DNA of 29,981 nucleotides from Bacteroidales bacterium (GTDB lineage: Bacteria; Bacteroidota; Bacteroidia; Bacteroidales; Muribaculaceae): contig DXXK01000042.1 in NCBI GenBank assembly GCA_019416425.1, positions 1-29,981 of the forward strand, read 5' to 3'. Below the pieces are notes generated by a model. The model made no database searches and had not been told where the DNA came from. It saw nothing but the letters and a program-made list of their open reading frames with translations. Numbering within the stretch: position 1 is the stretch's first letter; each line of letters starts with the position of its first letter. The translations under genes and the position numbers were made by a program. This document shows, piece by piece, positions 1 through 8,186 of the stretch.

Positions 1-105
1 TATCTCGTTATCACTCAGTGAAATCAATAAATGTTAAAATATATGTATATATCTTTATTATATGTTGTAGAGCATGATTTTTCCACCCCTCCCCACGCGA
101 ATTTT

Positions 106-139
106 CAAAAAATTTCCGGACCCTGGTCAGGATCCGGAA
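106..139 (-). terminator. Rho-independent terminator of the eight-gene envelope operon
   Basis: Read on the minus strand, a near-perfect stem (TTCCGGA paired with TCCGGAA, extended by a U-G pair and CCUG/CAGG) is followed by a run of six T. It lies about 30 bases after the stop codon of the lipid kinase gene and closes the long minus-strand transcription unit. The remaining left edge of the window (1-105) is AT-rich, and I see no gene in it. Confidence 0.88.
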
Positions 140-168
140 GAAATTTCCTCGAGTTTTTATAGAATTTT

Positions 169-594
169 TCAAAACAGAGCGATAATTTTCGGTATAAAAA
201 CTATCAATCCAACAGCAATGCAGGCGAAAGTCATCAGGAAAACGGCCCCCGCGGCGACATCCTTCACAACCTTGATGTGCGGATTACGCTCGGGACAAAC
301 ATGGTCCGCAAGTTTCTCTACGGCGGTATTCATACCCTCGGCAGCGAACATTCCGCCTATACAAAGGGTGATCATGCACCATTCCCAGGTGGCAAGTCCA
401 AACAAGAAACCGGCCAGAATCACCACGCCAGCGGCGCCGAGATGGAACTTGGCGTTGTTCTCATGGCCGAATAGCCACCTAATACCCGCCCACGCATAGC
501 CGAACGACCGCCAGCGGCCGCGCCAGAACCCCATTTGCCGTTCATGGTCATGGCAATATTGTTCCTCGTCAGAATGTGAATGAGGCATATACAC
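169..594 (-). CDS. dgkA: DgkA-type diacylglycerol/undecaprenol kinase
   Basis: Small integral inner-membrane lipid kinase of the prokaryotic DAGK family, 141 aa, close to the usual 120-140. The family signature is clear: HENNAKFH near residues 44-51, EGMNTAVEKLAD at 86-97 (E86, N89 and E93 are the catalytic and metal-binding positions of the family), and KVVKDVAAGAV at 108-118. Three hydrophobic segments (about 52-68, 72-85, 113-135) match the trimeric three-helix fold. The family phosphorylates diacylglycerol or, in most non-proteobacteria, undecaprenol. The latter is the likelier substrate here, because the gene overlaps a PAP2 lipid phosphatase upstream by 26 bp. An alternative start two codons in (position 588) is equally possible. 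It is the last gene before the operon terminator. Confidence 0.93.
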   Translation of the reverse strand: MYMPHSHSDEEQYCHDHERQMGFWRGRWRSFGYAWAGIRWLFGHENNAKFHLGAAGVVILAGFLFGLATWEWCMITLCIGGMFAAEGMNTAVEKLADHVCPERNPHIKVVKDVAAGAVFLMTFACIAVGLIVFIPKIIALF

Positions 595-1165
595 CGATGT
601 TTTTGGTCCGCTCGTCGGCCACAGGAGCTATCTGCACATCATGTTTGCGCGCGAACGGAGTGGTGAAAATCAATGCCGAACCGGCACCAATGGCCGCGCC
701 GACCACACAATCCCACACAAAATGCTGACGCGAGAAGCAACGTCCCCATGCCACATAAGTGGATGCAATATAAGCCGGCACACCGAATCTCCATCCATAA
801 CGACGTGTCAGATAAGTAGATGTTGCGAACGACACCGCGGTGTGCCCTGACGGGAACGAATGAAGGTCGCTGCGGTCGGGCCGCTCCTCACGGCAGGCAT
901 ACTTCAGTCCATAGGTGAATGCCGCGGTAACCGCAGCGGTCTCCACCCCCTGCAGCAGACCCTCCCAGTCGCGCGCGCACAGCGTACCGATCAAAGCCGC
1001 GACAGGCAACGTCACCGCCACGATATCGGTACTGGTCTTGACTCCCCTCATCGCCTTGGTAAGCTGATACGGTTCCTGTCTGGGATAGGTGATCTGCGCC
1101 GACGAGCAGAGTATGCCCGTCAGCAGCAGAACCACTATAACGATATATCTAAAATTCTTCATCAT
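569..1165 (-). CDS. PAP2-family lipid phosphatase
   Basis: Type 2 phosphatidic acid phosphatase superfamily, 198 aa, which dephosphorylates lipid phosphates or pyrophosphates at the membrane or periplasm. The three motifs are present: K88-x6-R95-P96, PSGH at 105-108, and R142-x5-H148-x3-D152. The serine that normally precedes the arginine of motif 3 is glycine here. The N-terminus has a signal-like segment ending SSA before Q24, and weaker hydrophobic stretches follow. The frame can be extended one codon to a TTG, but I chose the ATG whose A is shared with the TGA stop of the preceding lipoprotein gene (TGATG). Pairing with the adjacent kinase suggests polyprenyl-phosphate or diacylglycerol turnover. 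Undecaprenyl pyrophosphate, phosphatidylglycerophosphate or lipid A are possible substrates, and the sequence does not decide between them. Confidence 0.9.
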   Translation of the reverse strand: MMKNFRYIVIVVLLLTGILCSSAQITYPRQEPYQLTKAMRGVKTSTDIVAVTLPVAALIGTLCARDWEGLLQGVETAAVTAAFTYGLKYACREERPDRSDLHSFPSGHTAVSFATSTYLTRRYGWRFGVPAYIASTYVAWGRCFSRQHFVWDCVVGAAIGAGSALIFTTPFARKHDVQIAPVADERTKNIGVYASFTF

Positions 1166-2742
1166 CAATAATCAAAACTGAATGACAACTGGTCTACCCA
1201 CAGCTTCGAGCCATTTCCGCCGGTGAAATAATCTCCGTACTTGGACGCGCAGCAGGTAATTACAAGATAGCTTGGCACTCGCGACGTGTCGCGGTACCTG
1301 ATCTCGATCTCAAACGGCTGGAAACTATCCATAGTTCCTGAATTCAGGAGTTCGCCGTAACCGATCACATAGTCGGCGTTCGGATTGAACAACTGACGGT
1401 TCCTGGGGTTGGTGCGGATCTCGTACGGAGCTGTCCAATCGGTCAGGGCCACATAGATCTGGCACGTATCGGGACGACCCTTCAGGGCCGCCAGTTCTGT
1501 GGATGCGTAATCTATGTCCACGCCCTGATACTGGTAGTAACCCTTGAGCTTTGTGGGTCTAAGGTTCCACGGGCGCCCGAAGTCCAGAATACCGTTGGTG
1601 CCGTCCACACGGGCGAACTTGCCGGTGAATATGGAGCCTGCCCCTAACTTGCCTATTATGCCGATGCCGACGAACCTGGTGTTCATCTCCGCGCTCAGAC
1701 CCGTACCAGTCGGGGTGTGATCGGAAGGTACCGTATTGTTCGCGCCCAGAGTCATGGTTCCCGTATTACCGGTGTCCCAGAATGAAGTGCCGTCCTCGGC
1801 CCAGGGACACCACATGCCCTTGGCCGTCTCGTTCCAGTTCTCGAAGTCTCCGTTGGTAATGTCGGCCGTAGCCTGAGTGGTTACGGTGACGATATTGCCC
1901 GCGTTTTCGCCCGAGACGGCACGGACCTCGTAATCGGTCAGGGGTTCCAGATGAGCGATACGGCAGGAGAAAGCTCCCTGCGTCTGCATCACGTCGGCAT
2001 CCGGCACATCTATCCAGTCGGTATTTCCCGCCTTTCGGTACTGGAATCCATTCTTGACATCGGCGGGACCGGAGCCATAAGCCCAAATCACCTGCGACCA
2101 GGCGTCGACACTCGATGTATTGACAATCATGTCCATGATCTCGGCATAGATGGTCCAGGTCTCGGTACGACCCCATGCCGTTACCTCCACGCTGTAAGGC
2201 TGATACAAGTCCAGCGGACCCGGCGTCAATGGCGGTGTACAAGTAGTGATTCCTGCCGGCCCCAGTTTGGCGCGAAGCAACCGTAGACTGTGCAGGTCGG
2301 TGCCGTCAGGCATACGCACAACGACCCGGCGCGCCACCGGATCCACGATACTGGCTCCGATCTCGCCGTCCACCTCGAAGTAACGCTCGATGTTCTGCAC
2401 CGCGATGATTTTCCACAGATAGTCCTGGAAACGTGTCAGCTTGACATACATAGGGGTCGTCAGGTCATAGGTGCCTTCCAGCAGGTTCATATCGCTATGG
2501 CCGTCGGGAGTGATCTCGAACTCGGTAAAACGCACGTTCTGTATGTCGGTGGTTTCCTCCAGATAGACTGTAGCCTCAAGAGATACAGAATCGATATAAG
2601 CCTCGCGCGACTGGCCCTCTACAGCTAATTTCAATATGTTCTGCGCTATTCGCGGATACGGCAGATCGTTCTTGATGCACCCCGTCATGGCCAGCAGCAG
2701 CGCCGCAGGCAGCATCCACGCACATTTCTTCTTTCCAAACAT
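1165..2742 (-). CDS. PCMD-domain surface lipoprotein
   Basis: 525-aa lipoprotein: a basic, hydrophobic leader and lipobox ending TGC with the lipidated cysteine at C22. Residues about 25-210 form a beta-rich region I do not recognise. About 215-292 is Fn3-like (GFQYRKAGNTDW). About 295-525 matches the PCMD (putative carbohydrate metabolism) domain, beginning with NGDFENW and ending with ITCCASKYGDYF and a C-terminal beta strand. The last two domains are clearly paralogous to those of the 767-aa lipoprotein at 4553-6856 (YRKAG, EIRTNP, VITCCASK, GDYF shared). The residues after the cysteine (IKND) are not the acidic surface-export signal, so outer-leaflet display is less certain than for the 859-aa protein. 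Function unknown; carbohydrate binding is a family suggestion only. Confidence 0.87.
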   Translation of the reverse strand: MFGKKKCAWMLPAALLLAMTGCIKNDLPYPRIAQNILKLAVEGQSREAYIDSVSLEATVYLEETTDIQNVRFTEFEITPDGHSDMNLLEGTYDLTTPMYVKLTRFQDYLWKIIAVQNIERYFEVDGEIGASIVDPVARRVVVRMPDGTDLHSLRLLRAKLGPAGITTCTPPLTPGPLDLYQPYSVEVTAWGRTETWTIYAEIMDMIVNTSSVDAWSQVIWAYGSGPADVKNGFQYRKAGNTDWIDVPDADVMQTQGAFSCRIAHLEPLTDYEVRAVSGENAGNIVTVTTQATADITNGDFENWNETAKGMWCPWAEDGTSFWDTGNTGTMTLGANNTVPSDHTPTGTGLSAEMNTRFVGIGIIGKLGAGSIFTGKFARVDGTNGILDFGRPWNLRPTKLKGYYQYQGVDIDYASTELAALKGRPDTCQIYVALTDWTAPYEIRTNPRNRQLFNPNADYVIGYGELLNSGTMDSFQPFEIEIRYRDTSRVPSYLVITCCASKYGDYFTGGNGSKLWVDQLSFSFDY

Positions 2743-2764
2743 GATAATATAACGTAACGGGGCA

Positions 2765-3718
2765 TCAGATGTGGATTCCGATACCGAAATTCAGATTGAA
2801 TATATTGAAACGGAAGTTGGCTCCGGAAACTGTTCGGTTACCGATGCTCTGTCCGTCCTCCGACTGTTTCTCATGACGCACATCGAAGCCGAAAACTCCG
2901 AACGAGATATGGAACGACACATTCTTCATCAGATACATCTGCACGCCCGGCGAGAAGTTCAGCTGGCCCTCCATCCATGTGGTATGGGTGTTGTGGGCCA
3001 CGCCGCCGTAAGGGCGCTGGAAATCGCTCTGACCCGAGCCGAAAGCCAGCTCCACCTCATTATATATACCGAATCGGCCATGACGCGACAGACCTATGTA
3101 CTGACTGGCGAACAGGGCCGCTCCGTAGGACTCGGCCTTATAGACTATATCCTTCAGGCTGAAGTTCATGTCCTCGTCGATGTCCACCTTGAACGAGTCG
3201 ATGGCGCCACGCGCGTTGTAGTACTTGAACCGCATGCCGACGGTTATGTTGTTGCGCACGGCATATTGCAGATAGGGGTTGATGCTGAAGGCATGCGCCC
3301 CTATATTTACATCGCTCAGTAGGTCGAAGATCTCAAGCTTATCGGTGGAAAGGCTTCCGTAGCTTACTGTCAGTCCGAACGACCACTCACCCTTGGGGAC
3401 GTAGAGCAGCGCTGACAGGCCACGGTCGTAACGGCCCAGGTTGCGCGAGGGAATCACCAGCGGAATGGTGTCTCCCTTATGTATGCCGAGCTCGTTCTCG
3501 TCCCGGTTCAGGTTGTCATAAACCACGCGCGAGTGGCCGCGCAACAGCTGGTATACGGCATTCTGCAGAGAATCGGGAATATAGATATACTTGCCATCGG
3601 AAACCGGCGCAGCCACCGTATCGGGAAGCTGTGCCGACATCTTCACCGGAGCCAGGACGGCCAACGCCACAAGCGCCATGGCCGTCAGATATTTCTTAAC
3701 TGCTGTCTTCATGATCAT
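2765..3718 (-). CDS. Outer-membrane beta-barrel-like protein, copy 2
   Basis: 317-aa predicted exported protein with a signal peptide (hydrophobic 9-27, cleavage probably after MSA) and alternating hydrophobic/polar strands from about residue 105 to the end, as in small outer-membrane barrels. It is a tandem paralog of the next gene upstream: both share VPKG(E/Q)W, the block GRFGIYNEVELAFGSGQS (RRFGIFNEVQLQFGGGQS in the partner), and an end of the form ANFR(F/I)N(I/L)F. Its start overlaps the upstream stop by 4 bp (ATGA), so the two are translationally coupled. The second ATG, two codons in, is also plausible. No specific family name is recognised. A role as an outer-membrane partner or anchor of the neighbouring lipoproteins is inference. 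Confidence 0.82.
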   Translation of the reverse strand: MIMKTAVKKYLTAMALVALAVLAPVKMSAQLPDTVAAPVSDGKYIYIPDSLQNAVYQLLRGHSRVVYDNLNRDENELGIHKGDTIPLVIPSRNLGRYDRGLSALLYVPKGEWSFGLTVSYGSLSTDKLEIFDLLSDVNIGAHAFSINPYLQYAVRNNITVGMRFKYYNARGAIDSFKVDIDEDMNFSLKDIVYKAESYGAALFASQYIGLSRHGRFGIYNEVELAFGSGQSDFQRPYGGVAHNTHTTWMEGQLNFSPGVQMYLMKNVSFHISFGVFGFDVRHEKQSEDGQSIGNRTVSGANFRFNIFNLNFGIGIHI

Positions 3719-4560
3719 AGATAGAAAGCGGCTCCGAACTGAATGGAGAACAGGTTGATACGGAAATTGGCAGACTGCGACTTACGGTGCGAAACGTAAA
3801 TCCGGTCCTTGATGCTCTTGGTCTGGCGGTAGTTGAATCCCAGGACGCCGACGTTGACCTCGATGGCCGAATAGTTGCTCAGGAACACCACGATTCCCGG
3901 CATGATGCCGACACCGGCCTGGAAATTGGTCTCGTATGCACCGGTCAACGACTCGCCACGCCCCTGGGTCAGTTTGGACTGTCCCCCTCCGAACTGCAGC
4001 TGCACCTCGTTGAAGATGCCGAAGCGGCGCGTGCGGCCCAGGCTGAAATAGTTGCGGAACAGCAGCGTGCCGTAATAGTTGTGCGACAGCGAGTAGATAT
4101 GGTCCATACTGTAGTCCGTGTCCTCGCCCAGGACCAGGTCGGCCGATTCCAGCTTGCGCAGCGCCCGCGTGTAGCCGAACTTGATGCCGGCCGCCATATC
4201 GTCCTTGAAGGCGTAGAGCAGTTTCGGGTTGACCTGCACGGAATATGTGTCGGCATTGATGCCCTCCAGCACCAGGAACTGGTAGTTGTTGTAACTCCCC
4301 TGGTCGTAACCGAACGAGATGCCGGCTATCCACTGACCCTTGGGCACCAGCACCACCGACTCAAGTTCATGCCGGAATTCCTCGATTACCGGAGTGTTGC
4401 GAATGGAGTCAACCATAGCCGGAGTGACGTGCAGGGTGTCCTGCCCCACAACGTTTTGTGACCTACCGGTGACCTCCGGATTTAACACGGTTTGACTCCG
4501 GGCCGTCAAGCCCGGAGTCAAAATCGCAATTATCAGTATGGTCCTGAAGACTTTATTCAT
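3715..4560 (-). CDS. Outer-membrane beta-barrel-like protein, copy 1
   Basis: 281-aa exported protein: hydrophobic leader 4-22 with a likely signal peptidase I site after ARS, a short linker to about residue 70, then repeated amphipathic beta strands ending in an aromatic-rich strand (QFGAAFYL), as expected for an outer-membrane barrel. It is a clear paralog of the protein encoded directly downstream, with matching positions in the first strand (VPKGQW), the central NEVQLQFGGGQS block and the final ANFRINLFSIQFG strand. It overlaps the upstream PCMD lipoprotein gene by 8 bp and the downstream copy by 4 bp. Function not recognised. Confidence 0.82.
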   Translation of the reverse strand: MNKVFRTILIIAILTPGLTARSQTVLNPEVTGRSQNVVGQDTLHVTPAMVDSIRNTPVIEEFRHELESVVLVPKGQWIAGISFGYDQGSYNNYQFLVLEGINADTYSVQVNPKLLYAFKDDMAAGIKFGYTRALRKLESADLVLGEDTDYSMDHIYSLSHNYYGTLLFRNYFSLGRTRRFGIFNEVQLQFGGGQSKLTQGRGESLTGAYETNFQAGVGIMPGIVVFLSNYSAIEVNVGVLGFNYRQTKSIKDRIYVSHRKSQSANFRINLFSIQFGAAFYL

Positions 4561-6856
4561 ACACTAATTCAAAATCGTCAAGATACATCACGCTGCCCGC
4601 GGCGCCGGAGAAATAGTCTCCGAATTTGGAGGCACAACATGTAATCACAAGATGTGTGGGTTTTGTGGTGTTGGCACGATCGTTATACACAATTGGAATC
4701 TCTACCATCTGAAGCTGTCCGTCGGGACCGAACGCTTCCTGCCAGGTGACCTGGCCATAAGCCAGTACCTGCTCGTCATCGGGCGAAAACAGCTTTCGGT
4801 TGTCAGGATTGGTCCGTATTTCAACTGACCCCACAGTAAGAGCCACGTAAATCTGTCCATTGTCACATCCCGAGGCCGTAAGGTCGGAAACGAATTCCTC
4901 ATTGCCTTCCTTGATCTTCAAGGTAGTTCCGGGACGATAATTGGCATATACCCTCAACTTCGTGGGATGCGAGCCGTTGTATGGACGCCCCAGAGCCAGG
5001 ACCCCATTTGTACCGTCAGTCTTAACGTAATCACCCACGAAAATATTACCCGCAGCGATCATATTGAATATATTCTTTGACTCCATACGCGCTGAGTATG
5101 TTCCGGAGTGGACCATGTCGGTGCTCTTGTCGGTCAGGGTAGCGTTGGCCGTAGCCGCGCCCTCGTTACCCGAATCCCAGAACGTCGGCTCATCGCCGCT
5201 GCCAGGGAAAATCACAGTTTTCGGTCCCAACATGGTTTGAGCACGATAAGTACTCCAATCCTCCATCGAGGCATTGGTAATCATATACTTGGATTCAGTG
5301 GCGAATGTCTGGATGTTGGCCGACTCAAATTCATCGGCGAAAGCCTTGAACTCATAGGTCGTACCGGCTGTCAAGCCAGTCAGAGTCACGGTATAGGGAG
5401 TCCCTTTGGCACGGGTATGGCGCGGAGCATTATTTGAGCCGGTGGCTACAGCCTCGCTCCAGGCCGAATCACCGGCCTTGCGGTACTTGAAGCCGTACCT
5501 TGCGGCATCGGCCTTGTAGAGAGTACCGGTCAGGGTAGCCCTGGTGGCCAGTATGGCCATAGGATTGGTATCCCCGTCGGGAGCAGGGTCGGCGATGATG
5601 TCGTCTATCTTCTCGATGGCGTCGTTGCTGTTGGCTATACGCAGTGCCGCGGTAGTGACAAGATTGCGGCTGTCGGTAGCCGTGATGGTAACCTTGTACT
5701 GCGACGAGCTGACAGGCAGAGCGTTCAGCAGTGTGGCCGGGAACGTCAGGTACATCTCGTACACATCAACACCGGTGGTCTCATCCTTGCGGTCCTTGCG
5801 CTCAACTATTATCCCTTTGCCTGCAAGCTGCTCGGCATACGGGTTGTCCAGCAGATTGCCGCCGGTCATGTCCGTGAAATTGTCGCTGAAGCTTATCATC
5901 ACGCTTCCGGTACCCTTATATGCACAGATATAAAGCTTCTGGTCCGTGAAGGTCCTGTCGGTATTGATCACCTGGTCGGCGATATCGAAACCGTAACCCT
6001 TGACAATAGGCGCGGGGAACACCTCGACAGTATCGTCAATGATGGTGATGTCATTGATCAGAATCTGAATCAGGGCACCGCCCTCGTCCGGATCCGGCTG
6101 GTCGGCAGTCAGCTCAACAACATATTCGTGGGCTCGCTGCACGTTCTGGATCTTATGTTCCTTGGCATATGCCTGGCCCTCCGCGGTAGTGCCCTCGATG
6201 TTGACGGTCACCGTTGTATTGGCGGCATAATCCTCCGACGACATATAACCCGTATGTTTAGGATCCAGTTTTGTAACCTCGGGCGACGGCGTCATGAAAT
6301 AACCTTTATGATCGGCCAACATTGACTCCTCGAATACCAGTGAGCCTCGGGTCGTGGTGAACGTGATTTTAGGGTCCTTCAGTCCGGTCGCCTCCACTGA
6401 AGCCGCGTCCACCGACACGACAACGTTGGCGATGTTGCATTTCACATCCACATCATTGCTTTGGTTCGTCACGATCTCGAACGGCTTCTGTCCGCGGTAG
6501 AACTTACTGTCGAATGATGCCGACACCGAGTCGCCCGTCCATGCGTTGCAGACGTACTGACCCGAGGAGAGCTTGATAGACGACGGGATATTGTCCACTC
6601 CCTTATATTTTCGCATTACGCCGCCGGCCTTCTCGATAAACACTACACACTTATCCTTAAGGCTCTTGACATATTCCTCATTGTCAAGGTTGTTGTCGGC
6701 ACGGGTCTGACGCGTCTCGCCGTTGATACGGGTATTGATTGTGAGCGAACCGACCCCGTCCTCGCCGAAGGGTGTGTCCATGGCGCAGCTCTGGAGCAAC
6801 GCCGAGGCACCCAGCACTGCACCCGGAAGTATGATATACTTTAAAATTGTTTTCAT
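4553..6856 (-). CDS. DUF4493 + PCMD-domain lipoprotein
   Basis: 767-aa lipoprotein with lipobox LLQSC (lipidated C24). After a linker comes a region resembling DUF4493 (about 35-255, opening with GSLTINTRINGE and containing the SG.Y.CNAWTGD stretch), then an Ig-like segment (about 280-430), an Fn3-like domain (about 440-520, GFKYRKAGDSAW), and a C-terminal PCMD domain (about 526-767, ending VITCCASKFGDYF). The Fn3 and PCMD parts are paralogous to the protein at 1165-2742, so this operon contains an internal duplication of lipoprotein plus barrel genes. The gap to the upstream gene is 10 bases. Such proteins are usually displayed on the outer membrane in Bacteroidales. The ligand is unknown. 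Confidence 0.87.
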   Translation of the reverse strand: MKTILKYIILPGAVLGASALLQSCAMDTPFGEDGVGSLTINTRINGETRQTRADNNLDNEEYVKSLKDKCVVFIEKAGGVMRKYKGVDNIPSSIKLSSGQYVCNAWTGDSVSASFDSKFYRGQKPFEIVTNQSNDVDVKCNIANVVVSVDAASVEATGLKDPKITFTTTRGSLVFEESMLADHKGYFMTPSPEVTKLDPKHTGYMSSEDYAANTTVTVNIEGTTAEGQAYAKEHKIQNVQRAHEYVVELTADQPDPDEGGALIQILINDITIIDDTVEVFPAPIVKGYGFDIADQVINTDRTFTDQKLYICAYKGTGSVMISFSDNFTDMTGGNLLDNPYAEQLAGKGIIVERKDRKDETTGVDVYEMYLTFPATLLNALPVSSSQYKVTITATDSRNLVTTAALRIANSNDAIEKIDDIIADPAPDGDTNPMAILATRATLTGTLYKADAARYGFKYRKAGDSAWSEAVATGSNNAPRHTRAKGTPYTVTLTGLTAGTTYEFKAFADEFESANIQTFATESKYMITNASMEDWSTYRAQTMLGPKTVIFPGSGDEPTFWDSGNEGAATANATLTDKSTDMVHSGTYSARMESKNIFNMIAAGNIFVGDYVKTDGTNGVLALGRPYNGSHPTKLRVYANYRPGTTLKIKEGNEEFVSDLTASGCDNGQIYVALTVGSVEIRTNPDNRKLFSPDDEQVLAYGQVTWQEAFGPDGQLQMVEIPIVYNDRANTTKPTHLVITCCASKFGDYFSGAAGSVMYLDDFELVYE

Positions 6857-6866
6857 TGCTCTTGAG

Positions 6867-8177
6867 TTAGAATTGAAGAATCAGATTCTTGTTGACTTCT
6901 CCGTTCGCATCCTTAACATGGAGCTTGAACGTATGCTTCTCGCCTGGCCATATCGCCATCAGTCCCATGAATCCGGACATATTGAACGTAACTTCTGATT
7001 TGCCGCCAACATTAGTGGGGAATCCAAGACCGGGATTTTCAGCTGTTCCATCACCGCTCAATGCAATCCAATAATCAGGGAAAGCGGAATCAGCTGACGG
7101 AGGATTCACGAGATCGAGAAGAGTGGGCAAGCCTGCGGTGCCGAGTTCCTCGGGCGACAGCATGTTGGATACAATCTCACACGTCAACTCCTTCACTCCC
7201 CCTTCGGCATAGCTTACAATCTTGAACTCACATGGTGTCGTAGCGTTGACTGACCATGGGGTATCAAATACAAGACCCGAAGACAAGGGTATTATTTCCG
7301 GAGCTTTGTCGGGTGTTGGGGGCACATCGGGATCCTCGCCTCCACCCCACTCGGGACGCTCGCTGTCATCCAGTGGATCATCCTCTTCCAGCACGATGTC
7401 TGCGTTGACGTCAACGGTCGTGACGTTGGCATCCACCGTCACCTCACCCTGCGCACCACCGGTCGGATCGCCGCCGGTATTCTGATGCAGCTTGAAGGTC
7501 AGCTTGTACCAACGGCCCTTGTCGATTCCGTCGTACGATTTGGTCTCGACAATCCTGGAACCGTTTACGGTGCCGTGGAACGTGGCTACCAGCGTGTTCT
7601 CGCTGGTATGCTTGAAGTAGCCTGCCTTGCCCGCGTTAGCCTCGGCGGTAGTGAAGTTCAGGCCGGGATTGTTGCCTACCTTTACCTCGACATAGGAATC
7701 GGACGACATAACGGAGGAGAGACTCCCGTCGAACGCAATCGTAACCTTGATGTTCATCAGATCACACACGATCGGATCGATGTAGGAGGTAATCTCCTGG
7801 GCATTGACGGTGAACTCGCCGGAAGCACCCTTGAAGTAGGGATTCTCCCATTCTGCGTTGAGGTCCTGACCCTTCTCGGCAGTGGCGGTATAGGTTCCGA
7901 CCTTCAGGGTCATTACATCGGGCATCTCGCTGTACATCACACTCTTTGTTGCCTGCACGTCGCCCACCTTGATGAAGTTGATCTTGAAATCGCTCAGGTC
8001 CACACCGGACTCATAGCGGGTCACAATCGTCGGGTCGGTGGTTGTGGACATGTCGAGAGCCGACTTCAGCACCTGTCCCTCGTCATCGGCCACCTCCACA
8101 CCGAAACCATTCTCCTTGGAGCAGCCGGTGGCCAGCAACGTTGCCGCCAGCAGCGGCAGTATATATCTGTTTTTCAT
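6867..8177 (-). CDS. DUF4493-domain lipoprotein
   Basis: 436-aa lipoprotein with a short leader and lipobox LLATGC (C19), followed by SKE. Residues about 30-250 resemble DUF4493, with the LKVGTYTATAEKG stretch and the ENPYFKGASGEFTV block that matches the equivalent positions in both neighbours (ERPCFKGNNSLHV in the 859-aa protein). An acidic, proline-rich linker (about 250-292, with PEWGGGEDPDVPPTP) separates it from a C-terminal beta domain of about 145 aa that is not PCMD and that I do not recognise. It sits 9 bases after the upstream gene. It may be a shorter subunit of the same surface assembly. Confidence 0.84.
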   Translation of the reverse strand: MKNRYILPLLAATLLATGCSKENGFGVEVADDEGQVLKSALDMSTTTDPTIVTRYESGVDLSDFKINFIKVGDVQATKSVMYSEMPDVMTLKVGTYTATAEKGQDLNAEWENPYFKGASGEFTVNAQEITSYIDPIVCDLMNIKVTIAFDGSLSSVMSSDSYVEVKVGNNPGLNFTTAEANAGKAGYFKHTSENTLVATFHGTVNGSRIVETKSYDGIDKGRWYKLTFKLHQNTGGDPTGGAQGEVTVDANVTTVDVNADIVLEEDDPLDDSERPEWGGGEDPDVPPTPDKAPEIIPLSSGLVFDTPWSVNATTPCEFKIVSYAEGGVKELTCEIVSNMLSPEELGTAGLPTLLDLVNPPSADSAFPDYWIALSGDGTAENPGLGFPTNVGGKSEVTFNMSGFMGLMAIWPGEKHTFKLHVKDANGEVNKNLILQF

Positions 8178-8186
8178 TATTTATCC

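Noticed and set aside
2771..4461. Plus-strand ORFs (183 and 224 codons) opposite the two barrel-like genes
   Set aside because: Antisense shadows. The minus-strand frames have signal peptides, paralogy and ATGA coupling.
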